Source: Nodosilinea nodulosa PCC 7104 (GTDB taxonomy: Bacteria; Cyanobacteriota; Cyanobacteriia; Phormidesmidales; Phormidesmidaceae). Taken from it: 64,000 nt of DNA. Of this stretch, positions 9,937-19,688 are shown piece after piece. The position numbers and the translations under genes are program-made. The stretch lies in NCBI RefSeq assembly GCF_000309385.1, contig NZ_JH976537.1:1-64000 (forward strand). Direction: 5' to 3'. Positions within the stretch are counted from its first letter, which is position 1. Every line of letters begins with the position of its first letter. The notes beneath the pieces are model-generated. The model saw only the letters and a program-made list of their open reading frames with translations. It did not search any database and had not been told where the DNA came from.

Positions 9937-10085
9937 AGGTACCTCGATGTATACAAAGGGCTGTGCCGTTTAGAGTTCAGCCTCACGCAGCAAAAACAAT
10001 GGCGGCGCTTCCCTGATCCGGGCTCTGTCCAGGCGAGCTGCGTTTCCTGTGCCAGCCTGCGCCGCCAGGGGTTACCCCCTCCACC

Positions 10086-12311
10086 TCAGGCGCTAGAGTC
10101 GTAGATAAAGGCCTGACTCTGGAGCGAGATATCCAGCAGTTCGGGGGGACCAAACAGTACCGCCAGCAGATCTGGCGCTGAGGCCGAGCCTCGGGTCCAG
10201 ACGAGGCTCACCGCCGGGCGATCGCTCGGCAGAATGCCCGTCAAGCCCGGTAGAACCGACGGCACCAGGCGGTAAGACTCGGCGGTGTCGATCAGCTGAA
10301 TCTGATCCTGGCTGGGATCAAAGTCCTCGATCACGGCGTAGTTGGGCTGGCCATTGCGGTCCAGGTAGTGCTGATCGCCCGCCTGGGCCAGGATAAATAA
10401 ATCGCTCCCGCCCCCGCCCATCAGCCAGTCGATTGCTCCCTGCTGGAGCTCGTTGCTGCCCCGCAGGACGTCATCGCCGGGGCCGCCTATTAGACCATCG
10501 CTGCCCGTGCCCCCGCGCAGGTCGTTGGCCCCCGTGCCCCCGATCAGCCAGTCGTTGCCCTCGCCGCCGTCCAGGTGTGCGGCACCGCTAAAGGCCGCCG
10601 CATCCAGCCAGTTATCGCCCTTCCCACCGACTAGGGTGGCCCGCTCAATACTGGCCAGGGTGCTGCCGGAAAGCTGGCTGGGGCCAATTTCTGCAGGGCC
10701 AATGCCCAGGGCTGTGGCGAGCTCGGGCCGGGGCGAGCGTTCGGCAGCCTGCGGGCCGCCGAGGGTGGTATCGGTGAGCTGGATGGCGGTATCGGCGGCG
10801 ACCAGCAGCGTGTCGGTGCCTTCCCCACCCTCCAGCTGCTCGCCGCCCAGGCGGGCGGCGAGCAGGTCGTCGCCCCCGTCGCCAAACAGCTGATTATTGC
10901 CGGCAACGCCATCCAGGTAGTCGTTGCCCTCGCCGCCGTGGAGAATGTTATTGCCCCCATCTCCGTAGAGAAAATCCCCCTGGGGACCGCCGTAGAGAAT
11001 GCTGTTGTTTTCGTCGGCGGTCAGGTACTGGCTGCGGGGCGGATTGGTGTCCGGAGGTGAGTTTGGGTCGGCGGCCGCAGGCGAGTCTGGGTCGGCGGCC
11101 GCAGGCGAGTTTGGGTCGGCGGCCCCCGCTGCGGTCGGATCTGTGACTGGCGGGGCGATCGCCAGGTCTGCCTCGCTCAGCGGTGGCGCCAAAGGCGCGC
11201 GGGGCACGCCACCGCCGCCGATGGACTCTGGGCCGTTGTTGTCCACCACCGCCAGGGCCGAGAACAACGTCATCACGTCGTCGTAGAAGGGGCTACTGCT
11301 GTCCTCAAACGAGTAGCCATAGTAGGCTTCAAACTCCTCCTTGGCCCCGACCTCCAGGGCAAAGGCGTGGGCATTAAAGGCGGTGTCATCGGCAATGTAG
11401 GCCCCGTAGTCCTGAAAGGCGTAAAACAGCTTGAGGGCCGCTTCGGTCTCTAGCCCCAGCTGCTCTGGGGTTAGATCGGGCGGCAGGGCCAGCAGGCTGC
11501 CCAGCATCAGGGCGGGGTTAGAGCCGCCGTAGGTGTCGGGGGAGGCGTAGCTGTCGGCGCGATCGGCGGGCCAGCGGTAGCCCCGTCCACCCCCGGCCCC
11601 CACCTCGTAGCTAAAATAGCGCTGGGCCCAGAGATTGATCTTGAGGGCGTGGTGAATGGGGTCTGGCCCCGTTAGCTCACCGGTCCGCAGGGTGCCACCG
11701 ATGCTGGAAAGGCCCGACCCCGCGTGGCCCCCGCCAATGCCCGGTCCCAGAATATCTTCATTGGGGGCCCGCCAGCCGTAGACAAACTCCTCGGTGCCGG
11801 GGGTCGCAGGCAGCCGGGTGAGGGCATTGACCTGCACCAGCGTGCGGCCGTCGGGCAGCAGAAAGGCGGCCGAATTGTTGGGTGTATCGCCGGTTTTAGA
11901 GTCGGCGATCGCAAAATCATCGGGCAGGGGCAGCGCAATATTTTGGTAGATGGTGCCCGTGGCGCGGCCGTTTTCCCAGTTGCCAATGGAAAACAGCGGC
12001 CGCAGGGGGTCGCCATCGGAGAGCACGTAGAAATGGTCTTCATCGACCTGAAGATTGGCCGCGGGCGCGAGGTCGATCGCCACGTATTGGGCCTCAGAAC
12101 CAATCGGCTGATTCCAGATGGAATCTGAGGCAAAGGGCCAGTCTAGGGGCGATCGCGAGGTGGGTGGAGACGTTGTCATGGCAGTGGTTGCAGGTGGACT
12201 AAACTCTCTCTCAGCAGAGGTTGGGGGAAGCTGGGCAACCGTGCAGGAGTAGAACCCAGCGATCGCCAGCCCCAAACCCACGAACCCCAGCCATCGCCAA
12301 CCCTTCGGCAT
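10086..12311 (-). CDS. Secreted protein: unknown N-terminal domain plus RTX calcium-binding repeats
   Basis: 741 residues. The N-terminus is a signal peptide ending near YSC, perhaps a weak lipobox. A large globular region (about 50-365) begins WPFASDSIWNQP and contains GGGHAGSGLSSIGG and HALKINLWAQRYF. I have seen similar domains in secreted bacterial proteins but know no function. A Pro/Asp/Ala linker built of 8-residue repeats follows, then about 8 to 10 GGxGxD-type RTX nonapeptides (from about 430). Calcium folding and export outside the cell are likely for the RTX part. It starts 2 bases after the epimerase stop, inside the EPS operon, so an EPS-binding or EPS-modifying role is plausible. 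Confidence 0.7.
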   Translation of the reverse strand: MPKGWRWLGFVGLGLAIAGFYSCTVAQLPPTSAEREFSPPATTAMTTSPPTSRSPLDWPFASDSIWNQPIGSEAQYVAIDLAPAANLQVDEDHFYVLSDGDPLRPLFSIGNWENGRATGTIYQNIALPLPDDFAIADSKTGDTPNNSAAFLLPDGRTLVQVNALTRLPATPGTEEFVYGWRAPNEDILGPGIGGGHAGSGLSSIGGTLRTGELTGPDPIHHALKINLWAQRYFSYEVGAGGGRGYRWPADRADSYASPDTYGGSNPALMLGSLLALPPDLTPEQLGLETEAALKLFYAFQDYGAYIADDTAFNAHAFALEVGAKEEFEAYYGYSFEDSSSPFYDDVMTLFSALAVVDNNGPESIGGGGVPRAPLAPPLSEADLAIAPPVTDPTAAGAADPNSPAAADPDSPAAADPNSPPDTNPPRSQYLTADENNSILYGGPQGDFLYGDGGNNILHGGEGNDYLDGVAGNNQLFGDGGDDLLAARLGGEQLEGGEGTDTLLVAADTAIQLTDTTLGGPQAAERSPRPELATALGIGPAEIGPSQLSGSTLASIERATLVGGKGDNWLDAAAFSGAAHLDGGEGNDWLIGGTGANDLRGGTGSDGLIGGPGDDVLRGSNELQQGAIDWLMGGGGSDLFILAQAGDQHYLDRNGQPNYAVIEDFDPSQDQIQLIDTAESYRLVPSVLPGLTGILPSDRPAVSLVWTRGSASAPDLLAVLFGPPELLDISLQSQAFIYDSSA
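11059..11124. repeat. 24-bp tandem repeat (about 2.75 units) inside the RTX protein gene
   Basis: The unit GAGTTTGGGTCGGCGGCCGC plus AGGC occurs at 11059-11082, 11083-11106 and partially at 11107-11124, with one C/T difference. On the minus strand it encodes an 8-residue Ala-Asp-Pro-Asn/Asp-Ser-Pro linker. In-frame units of this type can change in number by slippage. Confidence 0.85.
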
Positions 12312-12313
12312 AG

Positions 12314-13465
12314 CTATCGAGCGCCCAGGGGCTGCAAGACAGGAGATTTTACGGTCTGCTGGAGGTAGGCCTGCGTAATCTCCAGAATTCGCTGGGCCGC
12401 CTGGCCGTCGCCAAAGGGATTGATCGCCTCGGCCATGGCCCGATATGCCTCGGGGTCGGCCAGCAGCGCGGTTGCCTCAGCCAAAATGCGATCGGCATCG
12501 GTGCCGATTAGCTTAGCGGTGCCCGCCATCACCGCCTCGGGGCGCTCGGTGTTGTCTCGCAGCACCAGCACCGGCTTGCCCAGGCTGGGAGCCTCCTCCT
12601 GGAGACCGCCGGAGTCGGTCATCAGCAGGTAGCAGCGCTGAATTGCTCCCACCAGCTGGGTGTAGTCGAGGGGCTCGGTCAGAAAGGCGCGGGGATGATC
12701 GCCAAGGGCCGCCTGGAGCGGCTCTCGCACCGTAGGGTTGCGGTGCAGGGGCAGCAGCAGGGCCGTATCGGGAAACTGATCGAGCACCTTGAGAAAACCA
12801 GCCGCGATCGCCCCCAGGGGTTGGCCCCAGTTTTCCCGCCGATGCACCGTCGATAAAATCACCCGATAGTCGCCCCAGTTTAGCCCCGGCACGGCGCATT
12901 CGGGCTGGCGATCGGCGACCGCCAGCAGGGCGTCAATCACGGTGTTGCCGGTCTGGTACCTGTGGCCGGTCACCCCCGACTGCTCCAGGTGCTGCATCGA
13001 CAGAGTCGTGGGGGCAAAATGCAGCTGGGCAATCTGGGAAACCAGGCGGCGATTGGCCTCCTCAGGAAAGGGATTGTAGATATTGTCGGTGCGCAGGCCG
13101 GCCTCCACATGGCCCACCGGGATCTGCTGGTAAAAGGCCGCCAGCGCCGCCGCAAAAGCCGTCGTCGTATCTCCCTGCACCAGCACAATGTCGGGGCGGT
13201 GCTGCTGAAATAGAGCCTCCAAGCCCTGCAGGCTGCGACAGGTAATGTCGGTCAGGGTTTGGCGCGGCTGCATAATTGCCAGATCCCCGTCGGCGCTCAA
13301 GTCAAACAGCGCCATCACCTGATCCACCATCTCCCGATGCTGGCCCGTGAGCAGCACCTGGGTGTCAAAGTCGGGGGACTGGCGGAAGCGCTGGATCACC
13401 GGAGCCAGCTTGATCGCCTCAGGGCGAGTGCCCAGGACGATGCAGGCTTTGAATTTTCGGGTCAT
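12314..13465 (-). CDS. wecB: UDP-N-acetylglucosamine 2-epimerase (non-hydrolysing)
   Basis: 383 residues from the ATG at 13465; a TTG at 13486 would add seven residues and is less likely. Family signatures run in order: GTRPEAIKLAPVI, GQHREMV, VQGDTTTAFAAALAAFY, HVEAGLRT, FPEEANRRL, STVHRRENWG and TDSGGLQEEAPSLGKPVL. It interconverts UDP-GlcNAc and UDP-ManNAc (or the 2,3-diacetamido equivalents) in the cytoplasm. Here it probably supplies a ManNAc-type sugar for the polysaccharide. It lies between the STAS gene and the RTX gene, which begins right after its stop codon. Confidence 0.92.
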   Translation of the reverse strand: MTRKFKACIVLGTRPEAIKLAPVIQRFRQSPDFDTQVLLTGQHREMVDQVMALFDLSADGDLAIMQPRQTLTDITCRSLQGLEALFQQHRPDIVLVQGDTTTAFAAALAAFYQQIPVGHVEAGLRTDNIYNPFPEEANRRLVSQIAQLHFAPTTLSMQHLEQSGVTGHRYQTGNTVIDALLAVADRQPECAVPGLNWGDYRVILSTVHRRENWGQPLGAIAAGFLKVLDQFPDTALLLPLHRNPTVREPLQAALGDHPRAFLTEPLDYTQLVGAIQRCYLLMTDSGGLQEEAPSLGKPVLVLRDNTERPEAVMAGTAKLIGTDADRILAEATALLADPEAYRAMAEAINPFGDGQAAQRILEITQAYLQQTVKSPVLQPLGAR

Positions 13466-13525
13466 AGGGAATAGCCCTCGAGGCAAAACATCATAGTCAA
13501 TATACTTGGGGTCAATACACCGGAG

Positions 13526-13873
13526 TCATGGAGCCGTTATGGGCAGCGAGTCATTGTGGGGTATGGGAGATGGAATCAGCGTGAGGTACTGATCCAGGCC
13601 GGTGAGTTCTAAAATTAGCCGCACCGGAGCCGAGGCCTGATAGAGCACCATCTGCTGCCCCCGCTGCCTTGTCAGGGCGTAGGCCGCCAGCAGCGCCGAA
13701 AAACCCGCGCTGTCCATAAACTCCACCCGGCTCATATCGATCCACAGGGGAGCATTGTCATCGCCCTGGAGTGCGGCCTGAAACTGGGCGCTAATCTGGG
13801 GCGCACTGTGCTCGTCCACCGCCCCACACAGGTGAATAACAATCTGTCTTGGCCTGATATCCAGCGTTTCCAT
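13526..13873 (-). CDS. STAS-domain protein (anti-sigma-factor antagonist type)
   Basis: 115 residues, a single STAS domain of SpoIIAA/RsbV type. The site MSRVEFMDSAGFSALLA (about residues 48-64) contains the D-S-A-G pattern whose Ser is the usual phosphorylation site in partner-switching systems. No cognate RsbW-like kinase or PP2C phosphatase is encoded in the window, so any partner lies elsewhere. It sits between a GT4 gene and the 2-epimerase gene, all on the minus strand, hinting at post-translational control of EPS production. The C-terminal ~15 residues are low-complexity. Confidence 0.85.
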   Translation of the reverse strand: METLDIRPRQIVIHLCGAVDEHSAPQISAQFQAALQGDDNAPLWIDMSRVEFMDSAGFSALLAAYALTRQRGQQMVLYQASAPVRLILELTGLDQYLTLIPSPIPHNDSLPITAP

Positions 13874-13985
13874 CTCCAGTGCTCCTTGGCGCAGGTACGA
13901 TTCCAGTCAGAACCCATTCCCATAAATTCAGTTCCACAGCACCCAATTTCCCAATTTTCAGGCAGTAGCCCCCTATCTCTGTCGA

Positions 13986-15146
13986 TCAAGATTTCAGCGT
14001 TGACGCCAGTGCTGGCTGGCCAACCAAATGCCCATAGACCTGAAGCCAATCTGTGGTGATTTGCTCCCAGCTGTGGTGGCTTTGCACATAGGCCTGGGCC
14101 TGGGTCGCCATATAGGCCAGGACATCTGGATTCTGAGTGGCCCATTTGAGAGCCGACACGCAGTTGTCAACATTGCCGACCTGAAACAGCAGCCCCCGTC
14201 CATCCTCCAGCAGCTGGCGATGCACAGGAATGTCGCTGGCCAGGGCCGGTACGCCCTCAAACATGGCTTCCAGCAGCGCCAGCGGCAGCCCCTCTAGCTC
14301 AGAGGGCAACACAAACAGGCCTGCACCCCGCATCGCGTCTGCCAGCTGCTCACCGTGGAGCTCACCGGTAAACTGAATGGCTGGATCGTTGGCTACCAGC
14401 TGCTTGAGGCCGTGGATGTAGCTGCTGGTATCGCTGGTACCACCGACCAAAACGAGTTTCCAACCCTCGGGGCGCAGCTGCTGAAACGCTCTGATCAGCA
14501 GATCCGGGCATTTTTCAGGGACAATGCGCCCCAAAAAAAGCAGGTAGCGCTTAGGCTCCAGTCCGTAGGCGCGATAAAACTCAGACGAGGTGTCGGCGGT
14601 GACATAGCTAGCCGGGGCATTGCTGATGTACACCGAGTCGCGACCATAGGTGGTGAGCAGATAGCGCTGTAGATCTTGGGAAACCACGCCAATGGCGTGG
14701 GCAAAGCGAACCGCCGCTTTTTCGCCCAGGTGAATTAGACGGCTGGGCAGCTTCCCCCACTTAGAGCGCTGCCAGTCAAGCCCGTGGCAGGTTACCACCA
14801 CCCGAGCACCGGGGGAAATAAGGCGGGGGATCCAGGTGAACAGGGATGGGCCAAGGGCGTGAAAATGAATAATATCGAAGCCCTGGAAACTGGCCAGCAG
14901 AGCCGCTAGGGCGGAGTTGCAGAGGGCATCAAACCCGCGCAGGGGAATGGAGGGTAGGCTCACCACCCTAACGCCCTGGTACAGGTAGCGGCGGCAGCGA
15001 TACGAGCGGTCGCTGTAGGAGGAGCGCCCAAACACCACAACCTGATGGCCGCGCTCGACAATGCGCGGATAGATCTCAGCGCAGTGGTGCTCAATGCCTC
15101 CCTGCCTAGGTGGAAGTCCCTTCGACCCAATCACTGCAATTTTCAT
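13986..15146 (-). CDS. GT4-family glycosyltransferase
   Basis: 386 residues, GT-B fold. It starts MKIAVIGSKGLPPRQGGIEHH, whose SKGLPPRQGGIE stretch is typical of the GT4 subgroup that includes rhamnosyl- and N-acetylglucosaminyl-type enzymes of EPS clusters. The C-terminal donor site has FLGRIVPEKCPDLLI, PSELEGLPLALLEAM and a following DIPVHRQLLEDGRGLL. It would transfer a sugar onto the undecaprenyl-linked intermediate on the cytoplasmic face. It starts 10 bases after the next GT4 gene upstream, consistent with one transcript. Sugar specificity unknown. Confidence 0.87.
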   Translation of the reverse strand: MKIAVIGSKGLPPRQGGIEHHCAEIYPRIVERGHQVVVFGRSSYSDRSYRCRRYLYQGVRVVSLPSIPLRGFDALCNSALAALLASFQGFDIIHFHALGPSLFTWIPRLISPGARVVVTCHGLDWQRSKWGKLPSRLIHLGEKAAVRFAHAIGVVSQDLQRYLLTTYGRDSVYISNAPASYVTADTSSEFYRAYGLEPKRYLLFLGRIVPEKCPDLLIRAFQQLRPEGWKLVLVGGTSDTSSYIHGLKQLVANDPAIQFTGELHGEQLADAMRGAGLFVLPSELEGLPLALLEAMFEGVPALASDIPVHRQLLEDGRGLLFQVGNVDNCVSALKWATQNPDVLAYMATQAQAYVQSHHSWEQITTDWLQVYGHLVGQPALASTLKS

Positions 15147-15156
15147 CCCTCACTCC

Positions 15157-16377
15157 TCAGGTAAATGCGCGCTGGACAGACATCAAATTGTTGTTGTGCC
15201 AGCGGCTAAGCATGTCGCTATAAACGCCTTCAACCACGGTTTTGGCGCTGTAGGGACGGGCATTTTGCACACAGGCCAGGCTGGGAAATTGGTCGGGGTG
15301 CCGCAGCACGGCTTCCCACGCGGCGGCAACGGTGGCTGGCTGGCGATCGCGGCACACTAGGCCGCACCCTGCCTCCAGCAGACGGGGCGTTTCACCAGCG
15401 ATGGTGGTCACCACTGGCGTACCGCAGGCCAGGGCCTCTAGCACCACCAGCGGCAGGCCTTCGTAGGCGCTGGTCAGCACAAAGGCGCTGGCCAGACGGT
15501 GCAGATGGGCCAGCGCCATCTGATCCACCGGCCCCAGCAGCGTGACGCGGCCTTGCAACCGCAGGCGATCGCGCTCGGCGGCCAGAGTTGCCGCCAGTTC
15601 TCCGTCGCCCGCAATCAGGAGATGAACTCTGGCATCGGCCAGGCAGGCCAGCGATCGCAGCAGCAGCAGCGGATCCTTCTGGGGGTGCAGCCGCCCCGCA
15701 AACAAGAGAAACTGAGTGTTTTCAGGCAGACCCAACTGCTCTGCCTGCTGGCGGCGACTCTGCTGCCGTTCCTCCTCAGCCAGCGGATAGAAGACATCGC
15801 TGTCAAAGCTATTGCGCACCAGTGATATACGCGCGGCCAGCCGGGGGTAGCGCTGCTGGTAGAGCGCCGTCGACTCTGAGTTACAGGAGAGAATCTGCTC
15901 AAACTGCGGCAGCAGCTGCCGCTCCAGGGCGAAGTAGAGGCCGGGAAACTGTCGCCACAGAATGCCCTTGACCTCCTCTGAGCGCATCTGCTGGTGGATG
16001 TCGTTGTGGACAAACAGCATCTTTTGCCCCGGCCAGTGGTAGGTAAACAGCGTCGGCTCTAGCCGGTGAAAGTGCATGAAATCGGAGGCCAAAGACTGCC
16101 GCCAAAGCCCCAGGGAATAGCGCAGAGAGGTGGGAATCAGGCGGCGGCGATCGTCGTCCGCCTGTTGAAAAAGCGGAAAAAACTCTACCTCTCGACCCGC
16201 CAACTCTCGCCGCTGCCAGGTACCCACAGCGCCATTACCAGCCTCAATGCCGACTAACCGCACATCAAATTCGGCGGGCGCAAACTTAATAAAGTTGCGC
16301 ACCACGGTCTGAATCCCGCCGATAGATGATCGCCAGGGATCAAACTGATAAAAGATAGTTAAAACCGGCTTTCTCAT
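15157..16377 (-). CDS. GT4-family glycosyltransferase
   Basis: 406 residues, GT-B fold. The N-terminal acceptor domain includes SIGGIQTVVRNFIKF, a common GT4 start. The C-terminal donor domain has LLFAGRLHPQKDPLLLL and TSAYEGLPLVVLEALACGTP with the E-x7-E pair. It is the second gene of the minus-strand EPS cluster, separated from the initiating sugar transferase by a 389-base gap, so it may have its own promoter there. It likely adds an early sugar of the repeat unit. Donor and linkage unknown. Confidence 0.87.
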   Translation of the reverse strand: MRKPVLTIFYQFDPWRSSIGGIQTVVRNFIKFAPAEFDVRLVGIEAGNGAVGTWQRRELAGREVEFFPLFQQADDDRRRLIPTSLRYSLGLWRQSLASDFMHFHRLEPTLFTYHWPGQKMLFVHNDIHQQMRSEEVKGILWRQFPGLYFALERQLLPQFEQILSCNSESTALYQQRYPRLAARISLVRNSFDSDVFYPLAEEERQQSRRQQAEQLGLPENTQFLLFAGRLHPQKDPLLLLRSLACLADARVHLLIAGDGELAATLAAERDRLRLQGRVTLLGPVDQMALAHLHRLASAFVLTSAYEGLPLVVLEALACGTPVVTTIAGETPRLLEAGCGLVCRDRQPATVAAAWEAVLRHPDQFPSLACVQNARPYSAKTVVEGVYSDMLSRWHNNNLMSVQRAFT

Positions 16378-16766
16378 AGATGCTTAGTGAATGGATATCT
16401 TCCGGCTGCTAGCCAGCGATCGCTGCCCTCAGCAGGGGCGATCGAGAGTAAGCACCTTCAGGGCCAAAATTAAAAAATCCGCCGTTTCCAAAAAATTTAG
16501 ACTACAAACCCCCTGCCCATACGAGTGAGCCAATCAATCGGATTTAAAGATTCTCATCTTCCTTACAATTCCTCACAAACCGGAATAAACCCAGGAATTT
16601 GAGGCCAAGCTAGCGCCGATTCTGAAGCACTTTTGCCCGGCATAAAAGCAGGTACAGACGCTAACTCGGCCTGCTTAAATCAGCAAGACCTGACCTGACT
16701 GTAAACTGTAGCTATGGATGCAGAAAACACGCTGAATTAACGCATCTGCCCGGGCCATTATGAGCC
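16378..16766. other. Intergenic region between sugar transferase and GT4 genes
   Basis: 389 bases. Two HIP1-type sites lie near 16416-16445. The middle part is AT-richer than the flanking genes. It may hold a promoter for the downstream EPS genes, but no definite element can be assigned. Confidence 0.5.
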
Positions 16767-17420
16767 TCAGCAGGAGCCCGATCGCTTCAGCAAAACTCCC
16801 AAGGTTCTAAGGATTAGCAAGACGTCGTACCAGATAGTCCAGACGGCCTGATACCTCAGGTCGAGGTCTATGATGGCCTCAAAATCCTTGATATTCGATC
16901 GCCCCGCAACCTGCCATTCCCCCGTCATACCAGGCTTTACGCGCAGTCGCTGCCAGTGGCGATCGCTGTAATGCTGCACCTCATCGGGGGTGGGCGGGCG
17001 AGTGCCCACCAGGCTCATTTCCCCTCGGAAAACGTTCCAAAACTGGGGTAGTTCATCCAGGCTGGTCCTCCTTAAAAACCGTCCTACGCGAGTGACTCTG
17101 GGATCGTTAGCATTCTTAAAAACATGGCCAGAACTCTCATTGGCTACCAAACGCTTGAGTGCTTCAGCCCCCACTACCATCGAGCGAAATTTGTAGAGTG
17201 TAAACTGATTACCCCCCAGTCCATGGCGCCGCTGGCAAAAGAAAACTGGCCCCGGACTATCTAAACCAATAGCGATCGCAATCGGCAGAATAGCAATACC
17301 CAAAACAACCAGCCCAACCAGGCTGCCTAGAAAATCTAAGCAGCGCTTAGGGGTTGAGTACACTGACCTATGGTACGAAAGCACCCTAGGGTCTGAGACC
17401 ACCTCTCGACCTTTGAGCAT
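16767..17420 (-). CDS. Undecaprenyl-phosphate sugar-1-phosphate transferase, short (monotopic) type
   Basis: 217 residues. One N-terminal hydrophobic hairpin (about 31-53) is followed by the catalytic domain of the bacterial sugar transferase family. Visible motifs are [74 protein letters not shown] and DLDLRY. It starts EPS assembly by moving a sugar phosphate from a UDP-sugar to undecaprenyl phosphate at the inner membrane. The gene is first of the minus-strand cluster and transcribed away from the divergent 1-kb region. The N-terminal 20 residues lack the extra helices of WbaP/WcaJ long forms. Sugar unknown. Confidence 0.9.
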   Translation of the reverse strand: MLKGREVVSDPRVLSYHRSVYSTPKRCLDFLGSLVGLVVLGIAILPIAIAIGLDSPGPVFFCQRRHGLGGNQFTLYKFRSMVVGAEALKRLVANESSGHVFKNANDPRVTRVGRFLRRTSLDELPQFWNVFRGEMSLVGTRPPTPDEVQHYSDRHWQRLRVKPGMTGEWQVAGRSNIKDFEAIIDLDLRYQAVWTIWYDVLLILRTLGVLLKRSGSC

Positions 17421-18467
17421 AGACCCTGATCCACTCCAATCACCCTACTTGTTGCTACACCACAAACGTTCGGAACACAACTGTCTGGAACACACAAAAT
17501 CAGCGGTCGTAGAACTTGTGCCAGGCCTAACCAAAGAACCATTGAGACAGGCGACGGCCTTTAACAGCACTGAAGTTCTACTGAGAATTGATTTATCAGA
17601 TCTATTGAGAAAGCACAATGAATGATAAGAGAAGCTGAAGCATCGCAACTTCATCCGGAAGGTTTTTAGTCTCTTGACTGAATTTAGGTCGCTTTATGAC
17701 CTAAGCATAAACTTGCCCAAAATCATTTGACAAATCTAGGCATGCATTGGTACCGTAACCGGCCGCACCGCATTTTTAGGACTTCCTCGCTGGAAAGGCC
17801 TGAATGTACCGACTCAAGCCTTACAGCAGCAACAGTCTAGGACAAAACAGCAGTGCCACGCCGATGCGGAGCTAGTCTGCTTAGGGAATCAAGCCCAAGA
17901 TCTAGTTGGTAGCTTTTGTAAAGCAGAATAATTAAGTCAGCCCTATGGGCGACTCCCAACTTAATTGTATTTTTTGTTACTAGCGGCAATCGCTCGATTT
18001 TTGAATTTCAATCAAAATATTTTCTGAATTCTTTTGTTTGCAAGCATTTTGGGATTCGAGGGGCAGGCAGGGGATGACCGTATTTTCCGAAATTTGGGTA
18101 GCTTTCGCAGTTATTTTTCTTCCAGCGAAATCCGTATTGATACTTATAAGTCTTTCTTATAAAAGATTGACAACGCTGGTGCTCTAGTGAGATACACGTA
18201 GACATCCCTGTAAAGCACTGTAGTTAGGCATTGGACCTGGGCATAGGAGTCTCGGGCTAAAGGTTTTGGTCGTTCATGTGGTCGTTGTTTATCTCACGTT
18301 GTAGGCAAGTCAAGGGTTTATAAGGTTTCTAGATATTCCAGTTGTTGTGTGTCCCAGGACTGCTGTGAGCCAGATTTAGGATTGGCTTACTGCGGGAGTT
18401 AGCGGTTGGGGTCTGGTGAAATGATCCTCAAGCTAAACGACTTTTTGGAGTTAGTTAGGGTGTGGCG
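17421..18467. other. Divergent intergenic region between the two sugar gene clusters
   Basis: About 1.05 kb separating minus-strand EPS genes from the plus-strand operon, so it should hold both promoters. It is AT-richer than the flanking genes. An open frame at 17738-17931 (about 63 codons) has no start codon and could be a gene relic. A minus ORF at 18008-18205 is not convincing. No hairpin, riboswitch or clear operator was identified. Confidence 0.55.
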
Positions 18468-19688
18468 ATGGTTAGTTTTTCCCGTTTGGGCCACAGTTTG
18501 AGGTCATCGGAGGGCAACCGCGATGGCGCCGATGCCGTTAGCACTGATGGCGTCAGCGGTTCAGCCGTTGCTGTACCGAGCCCCGATCGCCCTGGCCCAG
18601 GCAGAGACGCGACCAGACCACTGGTTTCGCTGGTTGTGCCTGCGTTCAATGAAGCGGCTTTGCTAACCCAAAACTTGACCCGACTCTGCGACTACATGGC
18701 AGCGCTGGAGTCAAGCTATCGTTGGGAACTGATTGTGGTCAACGATGGCAGTTTTGACGATACGGCGGCGGTAGCTGAGCAGTTTGCCCGGGGCAAGCGC
18801 CAGGTTCAGGTCTTGCATCACCTGGTCAACGGTGGGCTGGGCCAGGCGCTTCAGTCGGGGGTAGGGGTGAGCCGGGGCGACTATGTGGTCACCCTGGATC
18901 TCGATCTATCCTACGCGCCAGAGCACGTAGAACATCTGCTGACCCACCTGCGCCGCACCCAGGCCAAAGTGGTGGTCGCTTCTCCCTATATGACGGGGGG
19001 CCAGGTCTCTAATGTTCCCTGGCTGCGGCGAAAGCTCAGTCTCTGGGCCAACCGCTTTCTGGCAGTGACCGCAAAGCGCCAGGTGTCAACCCTAACCGGC
19101 TTGGTCAGAGCCTACGACGGCGACTTTGTGCGGTCTCTGAGCCTGCTCTCGCCGGGGATGGAGGTAAACCCAGAAATTCTGCACAAGGCGATGCTGCTGC
19201 ACGAGCGGATTGAGGAGGTGCCAGCCCATCTCTGCTGGAGTTCACAGCGCCAGCAGCGGGCGATAAAGAAGCCCCAGCGTCGCTCCAGTATGAAAATCCT
19301 GGGGCATACCTGGTCAATGTTCTTCTTTGGGTTTTTGTTTCGCCCGGTCATCTTTTTCGTGCTGCCCAGTCTGGCCTTCTTTGGGCTGGCCATAGGATTG
19401 AGTCTGCACGGTCTGCTGGCCTACCTGGGCAGTCTGCGATCGCTCTCCCCCCAGGAAACCGCTCTGGGACTGGGGGGCGGCATGTTTCCCCACTCCTACC
19501 TGCTGGCCGGAATGGCCCTGATGCTGGCGATTCAGCTGTTTGGCATGGGGCTGCTGGCGGTGCAGAACAAGCGCTACTTCGAGGAAATGTTTTACCTCGG
19601 CATGACCGCGAGGCGAAGGTCTCAGTCGGGCCAGGGCGACCAGGGCGATTCGCATGCTGAGACAGTCTGCGATCGCCCCAATGACTGA
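18468..19688 (+). CDS. GT2-family polyprenyl-phosphate glycosyltransferase (DPM1/ArnC-like) with C-terminal membrane helices
   Basis: 406 residues from the ATG at 18468. After a ~50-residue low-complexity N-terminal extension comes the GT-A domain: SLVVPAFNEAA, WELIVVNDGSFDDT, GGLGQALQSGV and LDLDLSY (the D-x-D site). Two C-terminal hydrophobic segments follow (about 285-315 and 345-370). This layout is that of enzymes charging polyprenyl phosphate with a sugar at the inner membrane. First gene of the plus-strand operon. With the deacetylase and DegT aminotransferase downstream it recalls ArnC, but the sugar is unknown. A GTG at 18462 would add two residues. Confidence 0.82.
   Translation: MVSFSRLGHSLRSSEGNRDGADAVSTDGVSGSAVAVPSPDRPGPGRDATRPLVSLVVPAFNEAALLTQNLTRLCDYMAALESSYRWELIVVNDGSFDDTAAVAEQFARGKRQVQVLHHLVNGGLGQALQSGVGVSRGDYVVTLDLDLSYAPEHVEHLLTHLRRTQAKVVVASPYMTGGQVSNVPWLRRKLSLWANRFLAVTAKRQVSTLTGLVRAYDGDFVRSLSLLSPGMEVNPEILHKAMLLHERIEEVPAHLCWSSQRQQRAIKKPQRRSSMKILGHTWSMFFFGFLFRPVIFFVLPSLAFFGLAIGLSLHGLLAYLGSLRSLSPQETALGLGGGMFPHSYLLAGMALMLAIQLFGMGLLAVQNKRYFEEMFYLGMTARRRSQSGQGDQGDSHAETVCDRPND

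Noticed and set aside
10086-12311. RTX protein as a haemolysin or toxin
   Set aside because: RTX repeats only show calcium binding and secretion; no toxin domain or acyltransferase gene is present.
17738-17931. About 63-codon open frame in the divergent intergenic region
   Set aside because: It has no start codon and no recognisable motif; possibly a relic, not a gene.
18008-18205. 65-codon minus ORF
   Set aside because: Low-quality composition, no family resemblance and no ribosome site.
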